Shown here in pieces: positions 8,169-16,540 of a DNA stretch of 26,152 nt. Numbering within the stretch: position 1 is the stretch's first letter; each line of letters opens with the position of its first letter. The translations under genes were made by a program, and so were the position numbers. The notes under the pieces were generated by a model. The model was not told where the DNA came from and made no database searches. It worked only from the letters and a program-made list of their open reading frames with translations. Source of the DNA: Ga0077527 sp964533495 (GTDB lineage Bacteria > Pseudomonadota > Gammaproteobacteria > Burkholderiales > SG8-41); the NCBI GenBank assembly GCA_964533495.1, contig CAZHJU010000036.1:1-26152 (forward strand), written 5' to 3'.

Positions 8169-9089
8169 ATGTCGTTTTTCGAGCCGCCGCCGCTGATCGA
8201 AGCGGAAGTCTTCGCATCCGTGCCCGACCGCTTGCGCAAGGGCAGCGCGCCGTCGAGCTGGATCGACGCCAATCATCCCGGCTCAAAACTCGACTGTTTC
8301 CTCGAGGGGCCGGCCTTCGACCGCGAGGGCAATCTCTATATGGTCGACATTCCCTACGGCCGCATCCTGCGCATGTCGCCGGCAGGCGAGTTCGACGTCG
8401 CCGCCGAGTACGACGGCTGGCCCAACGGGCTGGCCATCCACCGGGACGGTTCGATCTTCATCGCCGACTACCGCCGCGGCATCCTGCGCTGCGATCCGAA
8501 AACGGGGCGGGTGGAGGATTTCCTGACGCACAACCAGTCCGAAGGCTTCAAGGGCGTCAACGACCTGACCTTCGCGCGCGACGGCGACCTCTATTTCACC
8601 GACCAGGGGCAGACCGGCATCCACGATCCGACGGGACGGGTTTACCGCTGCGGCGCCGACGGCCGGCTCGACTGCCTGATCGAGAACGGGCCCAGCCCCA
8701 ACGGCATCGTGCTCGATCCGCAGGACAGGGTGCTGTTCGTCGCGATGACCCGCGCCAACTGCATGTGGCACTGTCCGCTGAAGGGCGGATCGGTCAACAA
8801 GGCCGGCGTGTTCGCCGTGCTGCCGGGCATTCACGGGCCCGACGGGCTGGCGATGGACGAGGCGGGCAACCTGTCGGCGGCGCATGCGCGGCCCGGCATC
8901 GTCTGGCTGTTCGGGCCGATGGGCGAGCCGCTGGCGCGCGTGCAGGGCAAACAGAAAGGCAATCGCATGACCAACATGGCCTACGGCGGCGCCGACCGCA
9001 GGACGCTGTTCATCTGCGATTCCTACCGCGGCGAGATCCTGACGGCGACGATGCCGGTGGCCGGGAAGGTGCTTTATTCGCATCTGTAG
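8169..9089 (+). CDS. SMP-30/gluconolactonase/LRE family hydrolase (copy 2)
   Basis: A 306-residue paralogue of the gene at 51-971, sharing its start (MSFF), length and active-site spacing: Glu46 (CFLEGP), Asn131 (KGVNDL), Asn178 (PSPNG) and Asp225 (GPDGLAMD). Expected to open a lactone or cleave an ester in the cytoplasm using Ca2+ or another divalent metal. GGAGGAG (8157-8163) precedes the ATG. It lies between two Bug receptor genes in a six-gene + strand run. The preceding dehydrogenase could generate its lactone substrate. Family assignment is secure, substrate unknown. Confidence 0.92.
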   Translation: MSFFEPPPLIEAEVFASVPDRLRKGSAPSSWIDANHPGSKLDCFLEGPAFDREGNLYMVDIPYGRILRMSPAGEFDVAAEYDGWPNGLAIHRDGSIFIADYRRGILRCDPKTGRVEDFLTHNQSEGFKGVNDLTFARDGDLYFTDQGQTGIHDPTGRVYRCGADGRLDCLIENGPSPNGIVLDPQDRVLFVAMTRANCMWHCPLKGGSVNKAGVFAVLPGIHGPDGLAMDEAGNLSAAHARPGIVWLFGPMGEPLARVQGKQKGNRMTNMAYGGADRRTLFICDSYRGEILTATMPVAGKVLYSHL

Positions 9090-9114
9090 ACGATTTTTGG
9101 AGGAGAATAAAATA

Positions 9115-10083
9115 ATGAATAAAATCAAATACTTATGTTTGTCCCTGCTGCTGGCGGCCATCGCGCTGCCGGTGCAGGCGCAAGGCGGCTATCCGACGCG
9201 CGCGGTGCGCCTCGTCGTGCCGTCCTCGCCGGGCGGCGGCACCGACATCTCGGCGCGCATCATCGCGCCGCAACTGTCGCAGTTCCTCGGCCAGCAGGTG
9301 GTCATCGAGAACCGCGCCGGAGCCGGCACGATGATCGGCGGCGAGGTCGTCGCGCGCGCGGCCCCCGACGGCTACACGCTGCTGATGGGCATCAGCACGC
9401 TGGCGATCAATCCTTCGATGTACAAAAAAGTGCCGTACGACGCGCTGAAGGATTTCGCGCCGGTCTCGCTGGCGGTCACGCTGTCGAACGTGCTGGTGGT
9501 GCATCCCTCGCTGCCGGCGAAAAACGTCAGGGAATTCGTCGTGCTGGTGAAGCCGCGTCCGGGGCAGATCAATTTCGCCTCGGCCGGCGTCGGCACCAGC
9601 CCGCACCTGTCGATGGAGCTGTTCCTGGTGATGACCGGGCTGAAGATGCTGCACGTGCCGTACAAGGGTTCCGGGCCCGGCGTCACCGACCTCATCGCGG
9701 GCCACGTGCCGGTGATGATGCCCAACATGCTGTCGGCCCAGCCGCACATCAAGTCGGGCCGGCTGCGCGCGCTCGGCGTCACCGGCGCGAAACGCGCGCC
9801 GGGCGCCGACGACATTCCGACCATCGCCGAGGCCGGCGTGCCGGGCTACGAGGCGGTGCAGTGGTACGGCGTGCTCGCGCCGGCCGGCACGCCGCGCGAC
9901 ATCGTGACGAAGCTGCATGCCGGCACCGCGCGCGCCTTGCAGAATCCGGAGGTGCGCCAGCGCCTGCTGGGCGACGGCGCCGAGCCCGTCGGCGGCACGC
10001 CCGAGGAATTCGCGGCCTATCTGCGCAGCGAGACGGCGAAATGGGCGAAGGTGATCCGGGCGGCCGGCATCAAACCCGAATAG
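9115..10083 (+). CDS. Bug-family TTT periplasmic solute receptor (D)
   Basis: A 322-residue receptor. The ATG at 9115 is chosen over the in-frame ATG at 9097 because GGAGGAG (9100-9106) lies between them. The signal peptide ends near residue 22 (VQA). Landmarks: PSSPGGGTD, GQQVVIENRAGAG, FASAGVGTSPHLS, LHVPYKGSGPG and WYGVLAPAGTP. The first codons (Asn-Lys-Ile-Lys-Tyr-Leu) are strikingly A/T-rich compared with the rest, which would keep the start of the message unfolded and favour strong translation. The next gene (MmgE/PrpD) begins 23 bases downstream, so the two are probably co-expressed and handle the same compound. Confidence 0.92.
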   Translation: MNKIKYLCLSLLLAAIALPVQAQGGYPTRAVRLVVPSSPGGGTDISARIIAPQLSQFLGQQVVIENRAGAGTMIGGEVVARAAPDGYTLLMGISTLAINPSMYKKVPYDALKDFAPVSLAVTLSNVLVVHPSLPAKNVREFVVLVKPRPGQINFASAGVGTSPHLSMELFLVMTGLKMLHVPYKGSGPGVTDLIAGHVPVMMPNMLSAQPHIKSGRLRALGVTGAKRAPGADDIPTIAEAGVPGYEAVQWYGVLAPAGTPRDIVTKLHAGTARALQNPEVRQRLLGDGAEPVGGTPEEFAAYLRSETAKWAKVIRAAGIKPE

Positions 10084-10106
10084 GAAAACCGGATCGAGGG
10101 GGCCGC

Positions 10107-11501
10107 ATGTCCGCAGCAACGAAAAAATCCCGGGCCGGGGTTTCGCCGCTGATGCGCGCGCTGGCGGGCTACATCGCCGCCGCGCCGCGCCGCGCGCTGC
10201 CGGCGAAAGTCGCCGAGCGCGCGAAACACCATCTGCTCGACACGCTGGCCGCGATGCTGTCGGGATCGCGGCTGCTGCCCGGTCGCCGCGCGATCGAATT
10301 CACGGCCGCCCAGGGCGGCGTGCCCGAGGCGCAGGTGATCGGCTCGGACATCGTGACCACCGCGATCAACGCCGCGCTGGCCAACGGCATGCATGCGCAT
10401 GCCGACGAGACCGACGACACCTATTACCTGGCGCTGGTGCATCCCGGCTGCGCCGTGGTGCCGGCCGCGCTGGCGCTGGCCGAGCGCCAGCGCGCGACCG
10501 GCACGGCGCTGCTGCGCGCGGTGGCGCTGGGCTACGACGTCTGCGCGCGCATGTCGATCGCGCTGGGCATCGAGCGTTTCCGCGAGCGCGGCCATTCGAC
10601 GCACAGCTTCGGCCACATGTTCGGCGCCGCTGCCGCCGGGGCCGCGATCATGAAGCTCGACGTTGACCAGACGCGCTACCTGCTGTCGTACACCGCCCAG
10701 CAGGCCTCGGGCCTGTCCTGCTGGGCGCGCGACATCGAGCACGTCGAGAAGGCCTTCGATTTCGGCGGCATGCCGGCGCGCAACGGCGTCACCGCGGCGC
10801 TGATGGCCTCGATGGGCTTCACCGGCGTCGAGGACGTGTTCGACGGCGATCGCAGTTTTTTCCATGCCCACGGCCTGACCGCCAGCCCGGAAAAACTGGT
10901 CAGGGGCCTCGGGCGCGGCTACGAGATCATGAACACCTCGATCAAGCGCTGGGCCGTCGGTTATCCGATTCAGGCACCGCTGGATGCGGTGATGAACCTG
11001 ATCGAGAAACACTGCCTGAAGGCCGCTGATGTCGAGCGGGTCATCGTGACCATCGACGACCAGGGCGCGCGCACGGTCAACCAGCGCACGATGGCCAGCA
11101 TCAACATCCAGCACCTGGTCGCCGTCATGCTGCTCGACGGCGACATCAGCTTCGCATCGGCCCACGACGACCGCCGCGTGCGCGATCCGCGGGTGCTGAA
11201 GCTGAAGGAAAAAATCGAACTCAAGGGCAGCGCCGCGCTGGGCCGTGCGAAGACGACGCAGGCCGTCGTCGAGATCGTCACCCGCGACGGCCGCCGCCTG
11301 CGCCACCACACGAAGGCCGTGCGCGGCACGGCGGCCAATCCGATGCCGCGCGCCGAGGTCGAAGCCAAGGCGCGCGACCTGCTGCGGCCGGTGATCGGCG
11401 CGCGGCGCGGTGAACGCCTGATCGAAACCGTGCGGCACATCGAGCGCGTGCGTGACCTGCGCGCGCTGCGTCCGCTGCTCGCAGTAAAATCGCCGGCGTG
11501 A
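10107..11501 (+). CDS. MmgE/PrpD family protein (2-methylcitrate dehydratase-like)
   Basis: A 464-residue protein of the MmgE/PrpD fold. Characterised members include 2-methylcitrate dehydratase (PrpD), cis-aconitate decarboxylase and a D,L-iminodisuccinate epimerase, so the activity is expected on a di- or tricarboxylate. Visible family segments are the N-terminal helix RAKHHLLDTLAAMLSG, the active-site region HAHADETDD at 96-104 followed by VHPGCAVVPAALALAE, and the Gly/Ala-rich stretch with HSTHSFGHMFGAAAAGAA. The start at 10107 follows GAGGGGG (10096-10102). No prp operon partners (PrpB, PrpC) are present, so a propionate role is not supported; placement beside a Bug receptor favours dissimilation of an imported carboxylate. 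Confidence 0.88.
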   Translation: MSAATKKSRAGVSPLMRALAGYIAAAPRRALPAKVAERAKHHLLDTLAAMLSGSRLLPGRRAIEFTAAQGGVPEAQVIGSDIVTTAINAALANGMHAHADETDDTYYLALVHPGCAVVPAALALAERQRATGTALLRAVALGYDVCARMSIALGIERFRERGHSTHSFGHMFGAAAAGAAIMKLDVDQTRYLLSYTAQQASGLSCWARDIEHVEKAFDFGGMPARNGVTAALMASMGFTGVEDVFDGDRSFFHAHGLTASPEKLVRGLGRGYEIMNTSIKRWAVGYPIQAPLDAVMNLIEKHCLKAADVERVIVTIDDQGARTVNQRTMASINIQHLVAVMLLDGDISFASAHDDRRVRDPRVLKLKEKIELKGSAALGRAKTTQAVVEIVTRDGRRLRHHTKAVRGTAANPMPRAEVEAKARDLLRPVIGARRGERLIETVRHIERVRDLRALRPLLAVKSPA

Positions 11502-11517
11502 TCCATTAGAAGCACCC

Positions 11518-11543
11518 GTCATGCCGGCGCAAGCCGGTGTGAC
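11518..11543. repeat. REP-like palindromic repeat
   Basis: Stem GTCATGCCGGC / GCCGGTGTGAC (two mismatches) around a GCAA loop. The pattern 'CGTCATGCCGG...GCCGG' resembles the dispersed extragenic palindromes common in Burkholderiales. It lies between the PrpD-like gene and the amidohydrolase and could act as a message-stabilising or terminating hairpin. Only one copy was found in the window. Confidence 0.5.
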
Positions 11544-11604
11544 GGCAGGGCAGGTGTTGCGCAACTCCGAAACCGTCTTTTTGACCAAGGGAATCCGATC
11601 CGCC

Positions 11605-12591
11605 ATGCGTTACGACCTGCACAGCCACGTCATCCCGCCGACCATCATCGCGGCGATGGAGAAGGACCCCAAGCGTTTCCAGACCAGCATCTGGGAAAAG
11701 GACGGCAAAAAGTATTTCGACGTGCACGGCCGCCCGGCGGTGCTCAGTGCCGATTTCTACGACGCCGACGCCAAGGTCGAATGGATGAGCCGCAACAGGC
11801 TCGATGTGTCGGCCATCTCCGTCGGTCCGCCGATCTACTTCTACTGGCTGCCGGCGGAAGCGGGTCTCCACGCGGCGCAGCTCGCCAACGATGGCATCGC
11901 GCAGATGGTGGCGAAACATCCGTCGCGGCTGCGCGGCATGGCGCACCTGCCGATGCAGGATCCGGACGCCGCCATCGCCGAACTGGAACGCGTCGTGAAG
12001 GAGCACGGCTTCAAGGCGGTGGAGCTGGCGACTTCCATTGAAGGCACGCCGCTCGCCGCGCAGAAATTCCGCAAGGTGCTGAAGACCATCGAGCAACTGG
12101 GCTGTTTCATCTTCGCCCATCCCTACCAGTGCCTGGCCAAGGGCGCGATGGAGGACTATTACCTGTCCAACTTCGTCGGCTTCCCGCTCGACACCACGCT
12201 GATGGTGGCGCACCTGATGTTCAGCGGCGCGCTGGATGAAATGCCTGACCTCAAAATCATGCTGGCGCACGGCGGCGGCTTCATCCCGTACCAGATCGGC
12301 CGTTTCCGCCACGGCCACCAGGTGCGCAACGAACCCAAGGTCAACAACGCCACGCCGCCGCGCGAGCTGTTCAAGCGCTTCTACTTCGACTGTCTGACCC
12401 ACGATCCGAAGGCGGCGAAGTACCTGATCGACCAGGTCGGCGCCGACCGCGTGGTCATCGGCACCGACCATCCCTTCGACATGGCGCCGCTCGACGTGCC
12501 GGCGGCCATCGACGGCATTCCGGGTCTGACGGCGGAGGAGAAGGAATGGCTCTGCGAGCGCACGGCGAAATCGCTGCTGGGCGAGGCCTAA
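11605..12591 (+). CDS. Amidohydrolase 2 family protein (ACMSD-like metal-dependent hydrolase/decarboxylase)
   Basis: A 328-residue TIM-barrel protein of the amidohydrolase-2 family, which includes aminocarboxymuconate-semialdehyde decarboxylase, gamma-resorcylate decarboxylase and 4-oxalomesaconate hydratase-like enzymes. Metal ligands are visible: His6 and His8 in the N-terminal HSH, His172 in FAHPYQ, His222 in LAHGGG and Asp288 in GTDHPF. ATG 11605 is chosen because MRYDLHSH is the normal start of the family; AAGGGAA at about 11587 is a rather distant ribosome site, and an upstream in-frame ATG lies inside the REP-like repeat. Likely non-hydrolytic C-C or C-O chemistry on a ring-cleavage or keto acid. 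Last gene of the long + strand run; converges with the LysR gene. Confidence 0.88.
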   Translation: MRYDLHSHVIPPTIIAAMEKDPKRFQTSIWEKDGKKYFDVHGRPAVLSADFYDADAKVEWMSRNRLDVSAISVGPPIYFYWLPAEAGLHAAQLANDGIAQMVAKHPSRLRGMAHLPMQDPDAAIAELERVVKEHGFKAVELATSIEGTPLAAQKFRKVLKTIEQLGCFIFAHPYQCLAKGAMEDYYLSNFVGFPLDTTLMVAHLMFSGALDEMPDLKIMLAHGGGFIPYQIGRFRHGHQVRNEPKVNNATPPRELFKRFYFDCLTHDPKAAKYLIDQVGADRVVIGTDHPFDMAPLDVPAAIDGIPGLTAEEKEWLCERTAKSLLGEA

Positions 12592-12621
12592 GCGAAATCG
12601 GGCAGTGCGGAGCCGGCGGAA

Positions 12622-13518
12622 TCAGCCGGATGCGGATTTCCTGCGTACGGCTTGCCGCGCCATCCTAAGGAAGGATTGCAGCAGGGGGGAGGGGTTCCGG
12701 GCGCGCCAGGCGACGGCAATTTCGGTCATCGGCAGCGGTCCGGTGATTTTCTTGAACAGGACGCCTTGGTTGCCGGTGACTTGGGCCGACGCGGTGACCA
12801 AGGCGATGCCGATGCCCGCCCGCACCAGACTGATCATCGTGATGGGGCGCCGGGTTTCCTGCACGATGCGGGGCTGGAAGCCCGCCTTGTGGCAGGCGGT
12901 CATGATCTGCGTGTACAGGATCGAGTTGCCGGGTGTGTACATGATGAACGGCTCGTCGGCGAGATCCTTCAGGGAAATGCTCTGCGCGGACTGGAACCGG
13001 CTGTTTTGCGGAACGACCGCAAGGAAAGGTTCGCGCAGCAGCACTTCGCTCAGGATTGCCGGATCCGCTGAAGGCGGACGCAGGAAACCCACGTCGATTT
13101 CCCCGCTGGCGACCGCGTCGGTGACCTGCGTGATGCCCATTTCCTGCAGCACCAGCTTGACCTCGGGGTGGAGCGCGCGGAAATTCTGCAGTATCCGCGG
13201 CAGCAGGGTATAGGTGGCCCCGAGGAAAAAGCCGACGGAGAGCTTGCCGATTTCCCCACGTCCCGCCCGCCGGGCGTTGTTCATCGCCTCCGCGACGTTG
13301 GCCAGTATCGCGGCGGCATCGCGCAGCAGCAGTTCCCCCGCGGGCGTCAGTTCGACGTGCCTTTGCGTGCGGTAGAACAGCTTCGCACCGATCTCTTCCT
13401 CCAGCCTGCTGATCTGCCGGCTCAGCGGGGGCTGGGAAATGTGCAGCCTTCGCGCCGCGCGGCCGAAGTGGAGTTCCTCGCCCAGGGTCACGAAATAGCG
13501 TAGCGTCTTCAGTTCCAT
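12622..13518 (-). CDS. LysR-type transcriptional regulator
   Basis: A 298-residue regulator. The winged helix-turn-helix covers about residues 3-62 (HFGRAARRLHISQPPLSRQI, the CatR/CbnR-like subclass seen in aromatic and carboxylate catabolism). The effector-binding domain follows from about residue 90 with the usual two-lobed periplasmic-binding fold. It diverges from the receptor E/enolase operon across 144 bases containing a T-N11-A palindrome, so it most likely activates that operon and represses itself. The likely effector is the compound bound by receptor E or the enolase substrate (inference). Confidence 0.92.
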   Translation of the reverse strand: MELKTLRYFVTLGEELHFGRAARRLHISQPPLSRQISRLEEEIGAKLFYRTQRHVELTPAGELLLRDAAAILANVAEAMNNARRAGRGEIGKLSVGFFLGATYTLLPRILQNFRALHPEVKLVLQEMGITQVTDAVASGEIDVGFLRPPSADPAILSEVLLREPFLAVVPQNSRFQSAQSISLKDLADEPFIMYTPGNSILYTQIMTACHKAGFQPRIVQETRRPITMISLVRAGIGIALVTASAQVTGNQGVLFKKITGPLPMTEIAVAWRARNPSPLLQSFLRMARQAVRRKSASG

Positions 13519-13521
13519 GAC

Positions 13522-13540
13522 TGATACATTGAATGCATCA
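13522..13540. promoter_or_regulatory. LysR operator palindrome
   Basis: TGATACATTGAATGCATCA is a 19-base palindrome with one mismatched pair and contains T-N11-A (T13525, A13537). It lies just in front of the lysR start codon (13518) and covers the position where a -35 box for the receptor E operon would fall. Confidence 0.65.
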
Positions 13541-13549
13541 ATAACGGAT

Positions 13550-13562
13550 CAATTATATATTG
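13550..13562. promoter_or_regulatory. Overlapping divergent -10 boxes
   Basis: An AT-rich stretch holds TATAAT on the minus strand (13552-13557, facing lysR) and TATATT on the plus strand (13556-13561, facing receptor E). Neither has a good -35, as expected for an activator-dependent promoter and its autoregulated partner. Confidence 0.45.
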
Positions 13563-13662
13563 GACAGTCATGCCGAGCGGCGCTACCGTTTCTCCATGCG
13601 CAAGAGGTCGCGCCGGATGTGCCGGATGCGGGCCGGTTCTTGCGGACATGCAGGAGGAGACC

Positions 13663-14628
13663 GTGAAAAGACACGCAATTGCGGGCCTGTGCCTCGCACT
13701 GGCCGTTCCCGGAACGCTGATGGCGCAGACCTACCCGGTCCGGCCGATAACGCTGGTGGTCCCGGCTCCGGCGGGTGGCCCGACCGACATCATCGGCAGG
13801 CAGGTGGCCGGTGTGCTGTCGGCGCAGACCGGACAGAACGTGATCGTCGAGAATCGCGGCGGCGCCGGCAATACCCTCGGCACTGATTTCGTGGCGCGGT
13901 CGAAGCCCGACGGCTACACCTTCGTGGTCGGCAGCCCCAGTTCCCATGCCATCGCACCGAGCATCTATCCCAAGCTGCCTTACGACCCGGTGAAGGATTT
14001 CACGCCCGTCGCGCTGCTGGTGACGGCGCCGCTCGCGCTGACCATCCATCCGTCGGTTCCGGCCAGAAATCTGAAGGAATTCGTGGCGCTGGCCAAGGCG
14101 CGACCCGGGGAGCTCAATTTCGGATCGGGCGGAAGCGGCACGACGTCGCACCTGACCAGCGAGTATTTCAAGCTCGCGGCAGGCGCCCGCATCGTGCACG
14201 TGCCGTACAAGGGCAGTGGTCCGGCGACCACCGACCTGATGTCCGGGCAGATCCAGATGATGTTCATCGGCGTGCATTCGTCCATTCCGCTGATCCAGGC
14301 GGGCAAGCTGCGCGGCCTCGGTGTCAGCAGCGCAAAACGCTCCGAACTGATTCCGGAGTTGCCGACGCTGGATGAAGCGGGGCTGCGCGGCTTCCGGGTG
14401 CTGACTTGGTATGGCGTTCTCGGGCCCGCTGGCGTGCCGCGGAACATCGTCGCCGCGGTGAACGAGGCCCTGAACAGGGGCATGAAGGATTCCGCGCTGC
14501 GCCAGCGGCTGGCCGCGCAGGGCTTCGAGATCGTTGCCGGGACGCCGGAACAGTTCGGCACGGAACTGGCGAAGGAAATCGAAACCTGGGGCCGGGTGGT
14601 GAAGCAGTCCGGCGCGAGAGTGGATTGA
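13663..14628 (+). CDS. Bug-family TTT periplasmic solute receptor (E)
   Basis: A 321-residue receptor. GTG 13663 is chosen because AGGAGGAGA (13652-13660) immediately precedes it and the resulting MKRHAIAGL start gives a standard signal peptide ending at about residue 21 (LMA). Family landmarks: PAPAGGPTD, GQNVIVENRGGAG, FGSGGSGTTSHL, VHVPYKGSGPA and TWYGVLGPAGVP. It is the first gene of an operon with the mandelate-racemase-like enolase 28 bases downstream, divergent from lysR. This arrangement suggests that it collects a hydroxy- or sugar acid that the enolase then racemises or dehydrates. Confidence 0.92.
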   Translation: MKRHAIAGLCLALAVPGTLMAQTYPVRPITLVVPAPAGGPTDIIGRQVAGVLSAQTGQNVIVENRGGAGNTLGTDFVARSKPDGYTFVVGSPSSHAIAPSIYPKLPYDPVKDFTPVALLVTAPLALTIHPSVPARNLKEFVALAKARPGELNFGSGGSGTTSHLTSEYFKLAAGARIVHVPYKGSGPATTDLMSGQIQMMFIGVHSSIPLIQAGKLRGLGVSSAKRSELIPELPTLDEAGLRGFRVLTWYGVLGPAGVPRNIVAAVNEALNRGMKDSALRQRLAAQGFEIVAGTPEQFGTELAKEIETWGRVVKQSGARVD

Positions 14629-14656
14629 GGCCCATGCCTGCGGCCGGAAGGACAGC

Positions 14657-15787
14657 ATGAAAATCACCGAAGTCAGGGGCATTGCCCTGTCGTTCAGGTT
14701 GGAAAACGCGCCGCGCCGCGGCAGCGGCCAGCCGGTGAAGAAGGACATGGTGCTGATCCGCGTCAGGACCGAGGACGGCATCACCGGCTACGGCGAGGCG
14801 CACCACGCGCTGGCGCCCACGGTCGTGGCCGACATCGTCAACCACAATCTCGCGCCAATCGTCGTCGGTGAGAGCGCGATGGCGGTCGAGGAGATCTGGC
14901 AGAAGATCTATGTCAAGCAGGGTCAGACGCACGGTCCCGGCTGGGCGCTCTACAAGGCCATGTCGGGTGTCGACATGGCGCTTTGGGACGCGCGCGGCAA
15001 GGCGCTGAACCAGCCCGTGTATAGCCTTCTTGGCGGGATGCGGAAGAGGGTCCGTGCTTACGCCGGGGGTGTTTGCCTCGGCTACCAGCCGCCCACGCAG
15101 TTGCTCGACGAGGCGGCAGGATTTGTCGAGCGCGGCTGGACGGCGCTCAAGCTGCGGCTGGGGGACTCGGTCGAGAACGACATCGAGCGCGTTCGCCATG
15201 TCCGGAAACATCTGCCTTCTGCGGTCGACATCATGGTCGACATCAACACGCGCTACACCTATCTGCAGGCGCAACGTGTGCTGCCCGTGCTGGAGGAGTG
15301 CGGCGTGTTCTGGCTCGAGGAGCCTTTCACTCCGGACAACGTCGCGGACTATGCGCGTGTCAACGCGTCAACGCGCATACCGCTGGCGGGCGGTGAGAAC
15401 CACTTCACCCGCTACCAGGCCAGGCAACTGCTTGAAACCGCCGCCGTCGACATCATCCAGCCGGATCCCTGCAAGTCCGGTGGTATCACCGAGTGCAGGA
15501 AAATCGCCGATCTGGCATCGGCCTTCAGGCGGTCGTTCGCCCCGCACACCGGCATGAGCGGAATCGACGGCGCGGCCTGCCTGCACCTGCTCTGCGCGAG
15601 CGCCAACGGGCTGGTCTACGAGAGCGATTGCGCGGCTTTCAATCCGTTCCGGGACGAACTGGTCTCCGGCGGGCCGTCGCTGAACGATGGCCATGTCGAA
15701 CCGAACGAAAGGCCGGGTCTGGGTGTGGAGGTTGATGAATCCCTGTTCCCGAAACTTCTAGGGATTCCCGGCCCCTGCTATATCTGA
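14657..15787 (+). CDS. Mandelate racemase/muconate lactonizing enzyme family protein (enolase superfamily)
   Basis: A 376-residue enolase-superfamily enzyme that should abstract the proton next to a carboxylate. Metal ligands are Asp195 (VDIN), Glu221 (WLEEPF) and Glu247 (AGGENH), and the His-Asp dyad is Asp270 (IIQPD) and His297 (APHTG); these fall at the same numbers as in Pseudomonas putida mandelate racemase. The second catalytic lysine of the K-x-K motif is replaced: Lys165-Leu-Arg167. With a K-x-R motif plus an intact dyad, dehydration of a sugar acid or a one-sided racemisation is more likely than classic mandelate racemisation. GGAAGGA precedes the ATG. Co-transcribed with receptor E. 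Family sure, substrate not. Confidence 0.92.
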   Translation: MKITEVRGIALSFRLENAPRRGSGQPVKKDMVLIRVRTEDGITGYGEAHHALAPTVVADIVNHNLAPIVVGESAMAVEEIWQKIYVKQGQTHGPGWALYKAMSGVDMALWDARGKALNQPVYSLLGGMRKRVRAYAGGVCLGYQPPTQLLDEAAGFVERGWTALKLRLGDSVENDIERVRHVRKHLPSAVDIMVDINTRYTYLQAQRVLPVLEECGVFWLEEPFTPDNVADYARVNASTRIPLAGGENHFTRYQARQLLETAAVDIIQPDPCKSGGITECRKIADLASAFRRSFAPHTGMSGIDGAACLHLLCASANGLVYESDCAAFNPFRDELVSGGPSLNDGHVEPNERPGLGVEVDESLFPKLLGIPGPCYI

Positions 15788-15817
15788 GCAGGGAGACGAT
15801 GCCTGCGGCGCAGCCGT

Positions 15818-16477
15818 TCAGGCGCCAAGCACCGACCGCAGACGCATCACCGCCGAATCCGGGCTGGTCAGCACGCGGCAGCCGGCCTTGGCCGGGATCA
15901 GGCGCGCGGCGGTGGCCATCGAAAACTGGCCGAGGACCAGCGTGTCGCAGGGCATCAGCCCGGCGGCGGCATCGGCGATCAGCCGGTCATGGGTTTCCGC
16001 GTCTCCCCGCTGCAGTGCGGCGAGGGCGTCCGGCAGGGCGCGCGTGGCGAGATTCAGCGGCTGTTTTTTCGCGCGCGCCATGTCCTCGAGTTCGGCTTTC
16101 AGCGCCGGGATGCTCGGGCCGAAGGTCGCGATCAGGCCGATGCTGCCGCCGGCGGCGAGCGCCTCGTCGAGCATGGCCTCGTTGGGCTTGAGCACCGGAA
16201 TCGGCAGCGCCGCGGCCGCGGCCTCGATGGCCGGTCCGAAAGCCGAGCAGGTGAACAGGATGGCGTCGGCGCCGCTGCCGCGCACGTAATGTCCCAGCGT
16301 CAGGAAGCGTTCGATCATCGCATCGGTGAGCCGGCCTTCGGCGGCGAGGTCGGCCGACAGCGAATCGTCGAGCAGGTTGGTGGTGCGCGCTTCGGGCCAC
16401 AGGCGGCCGAAGGCGGCGACAATGGGCTCGATGGCAAGCGGCGTCGCGTGGATCAGGGCGATGCGCGGGGATTTCAT
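15818..16477 (-). CDS. Asp/Glu/hydantoin racemase-like protein
   Basis: A 219-residue member of the aspartate/glutamate racemase superfamily, which includes arylmalonate decarboxylase and maleate isomerase. The start MKSPRIALIHATPLA is the usual first strand of the fold. The first catalytic cysteine is kept as Cys77 (FTCSAFG), but the second, expected in the LGC motif, is replaced by Gln184 (VLGQFSMA). Two-base racemisation therefore looks unlikely; a one-cysteine reaction or a changed function is more probable. No clear ribosome site precedes the ATG, but TAGAAT on the minus strand (16507-16512) could be its -10 box. It diverges from the receptor F/G operon and converges with the enolase gene at 14657-15787. 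Confidence 0.82.
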   Translation of the reverse strand: MKSPRIALIHATPLAIEPIVAAFGRLWPEARTTNLLDDSLSADLAAEGRLTDAMIERFLTLGHYVRGSGADAILFTCSAFGPAIEAAAAALPIPVLKPNEAMLDEALAAGGSIGLIATFGPSIPALKAELEDMARAKKQPLNLATRALPDALAALQRGDAETHDRLIADAAAGLMPCDTLVLGQFSMATAARLIPAKAGCRVLTSPDSAVMRLRSVLGA

Positions 16478-16540
16478 GGCGGAAACGGGTGGTTGACGAG
16501 GGCTGCATTCTAACCGTTTTGCTTGTCCCGCCGTCCGCAC

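Noticed and set aside
9135..10106. Extended N-terminus for the PrpD-like gene, starting inside receptor D
   Set aside because: The extra residues are an out-of-frame reading of the receptor gene. A ribosome site and the family's normal start are at 10107.
10107..11501. Propionate (methylcitrate) operon
   Set aside because: Only a PrpD-like gene is present; there is no PrpB, PrpC or AcnD, and the neighbours are a Bug receptor and an amidohydrolase.
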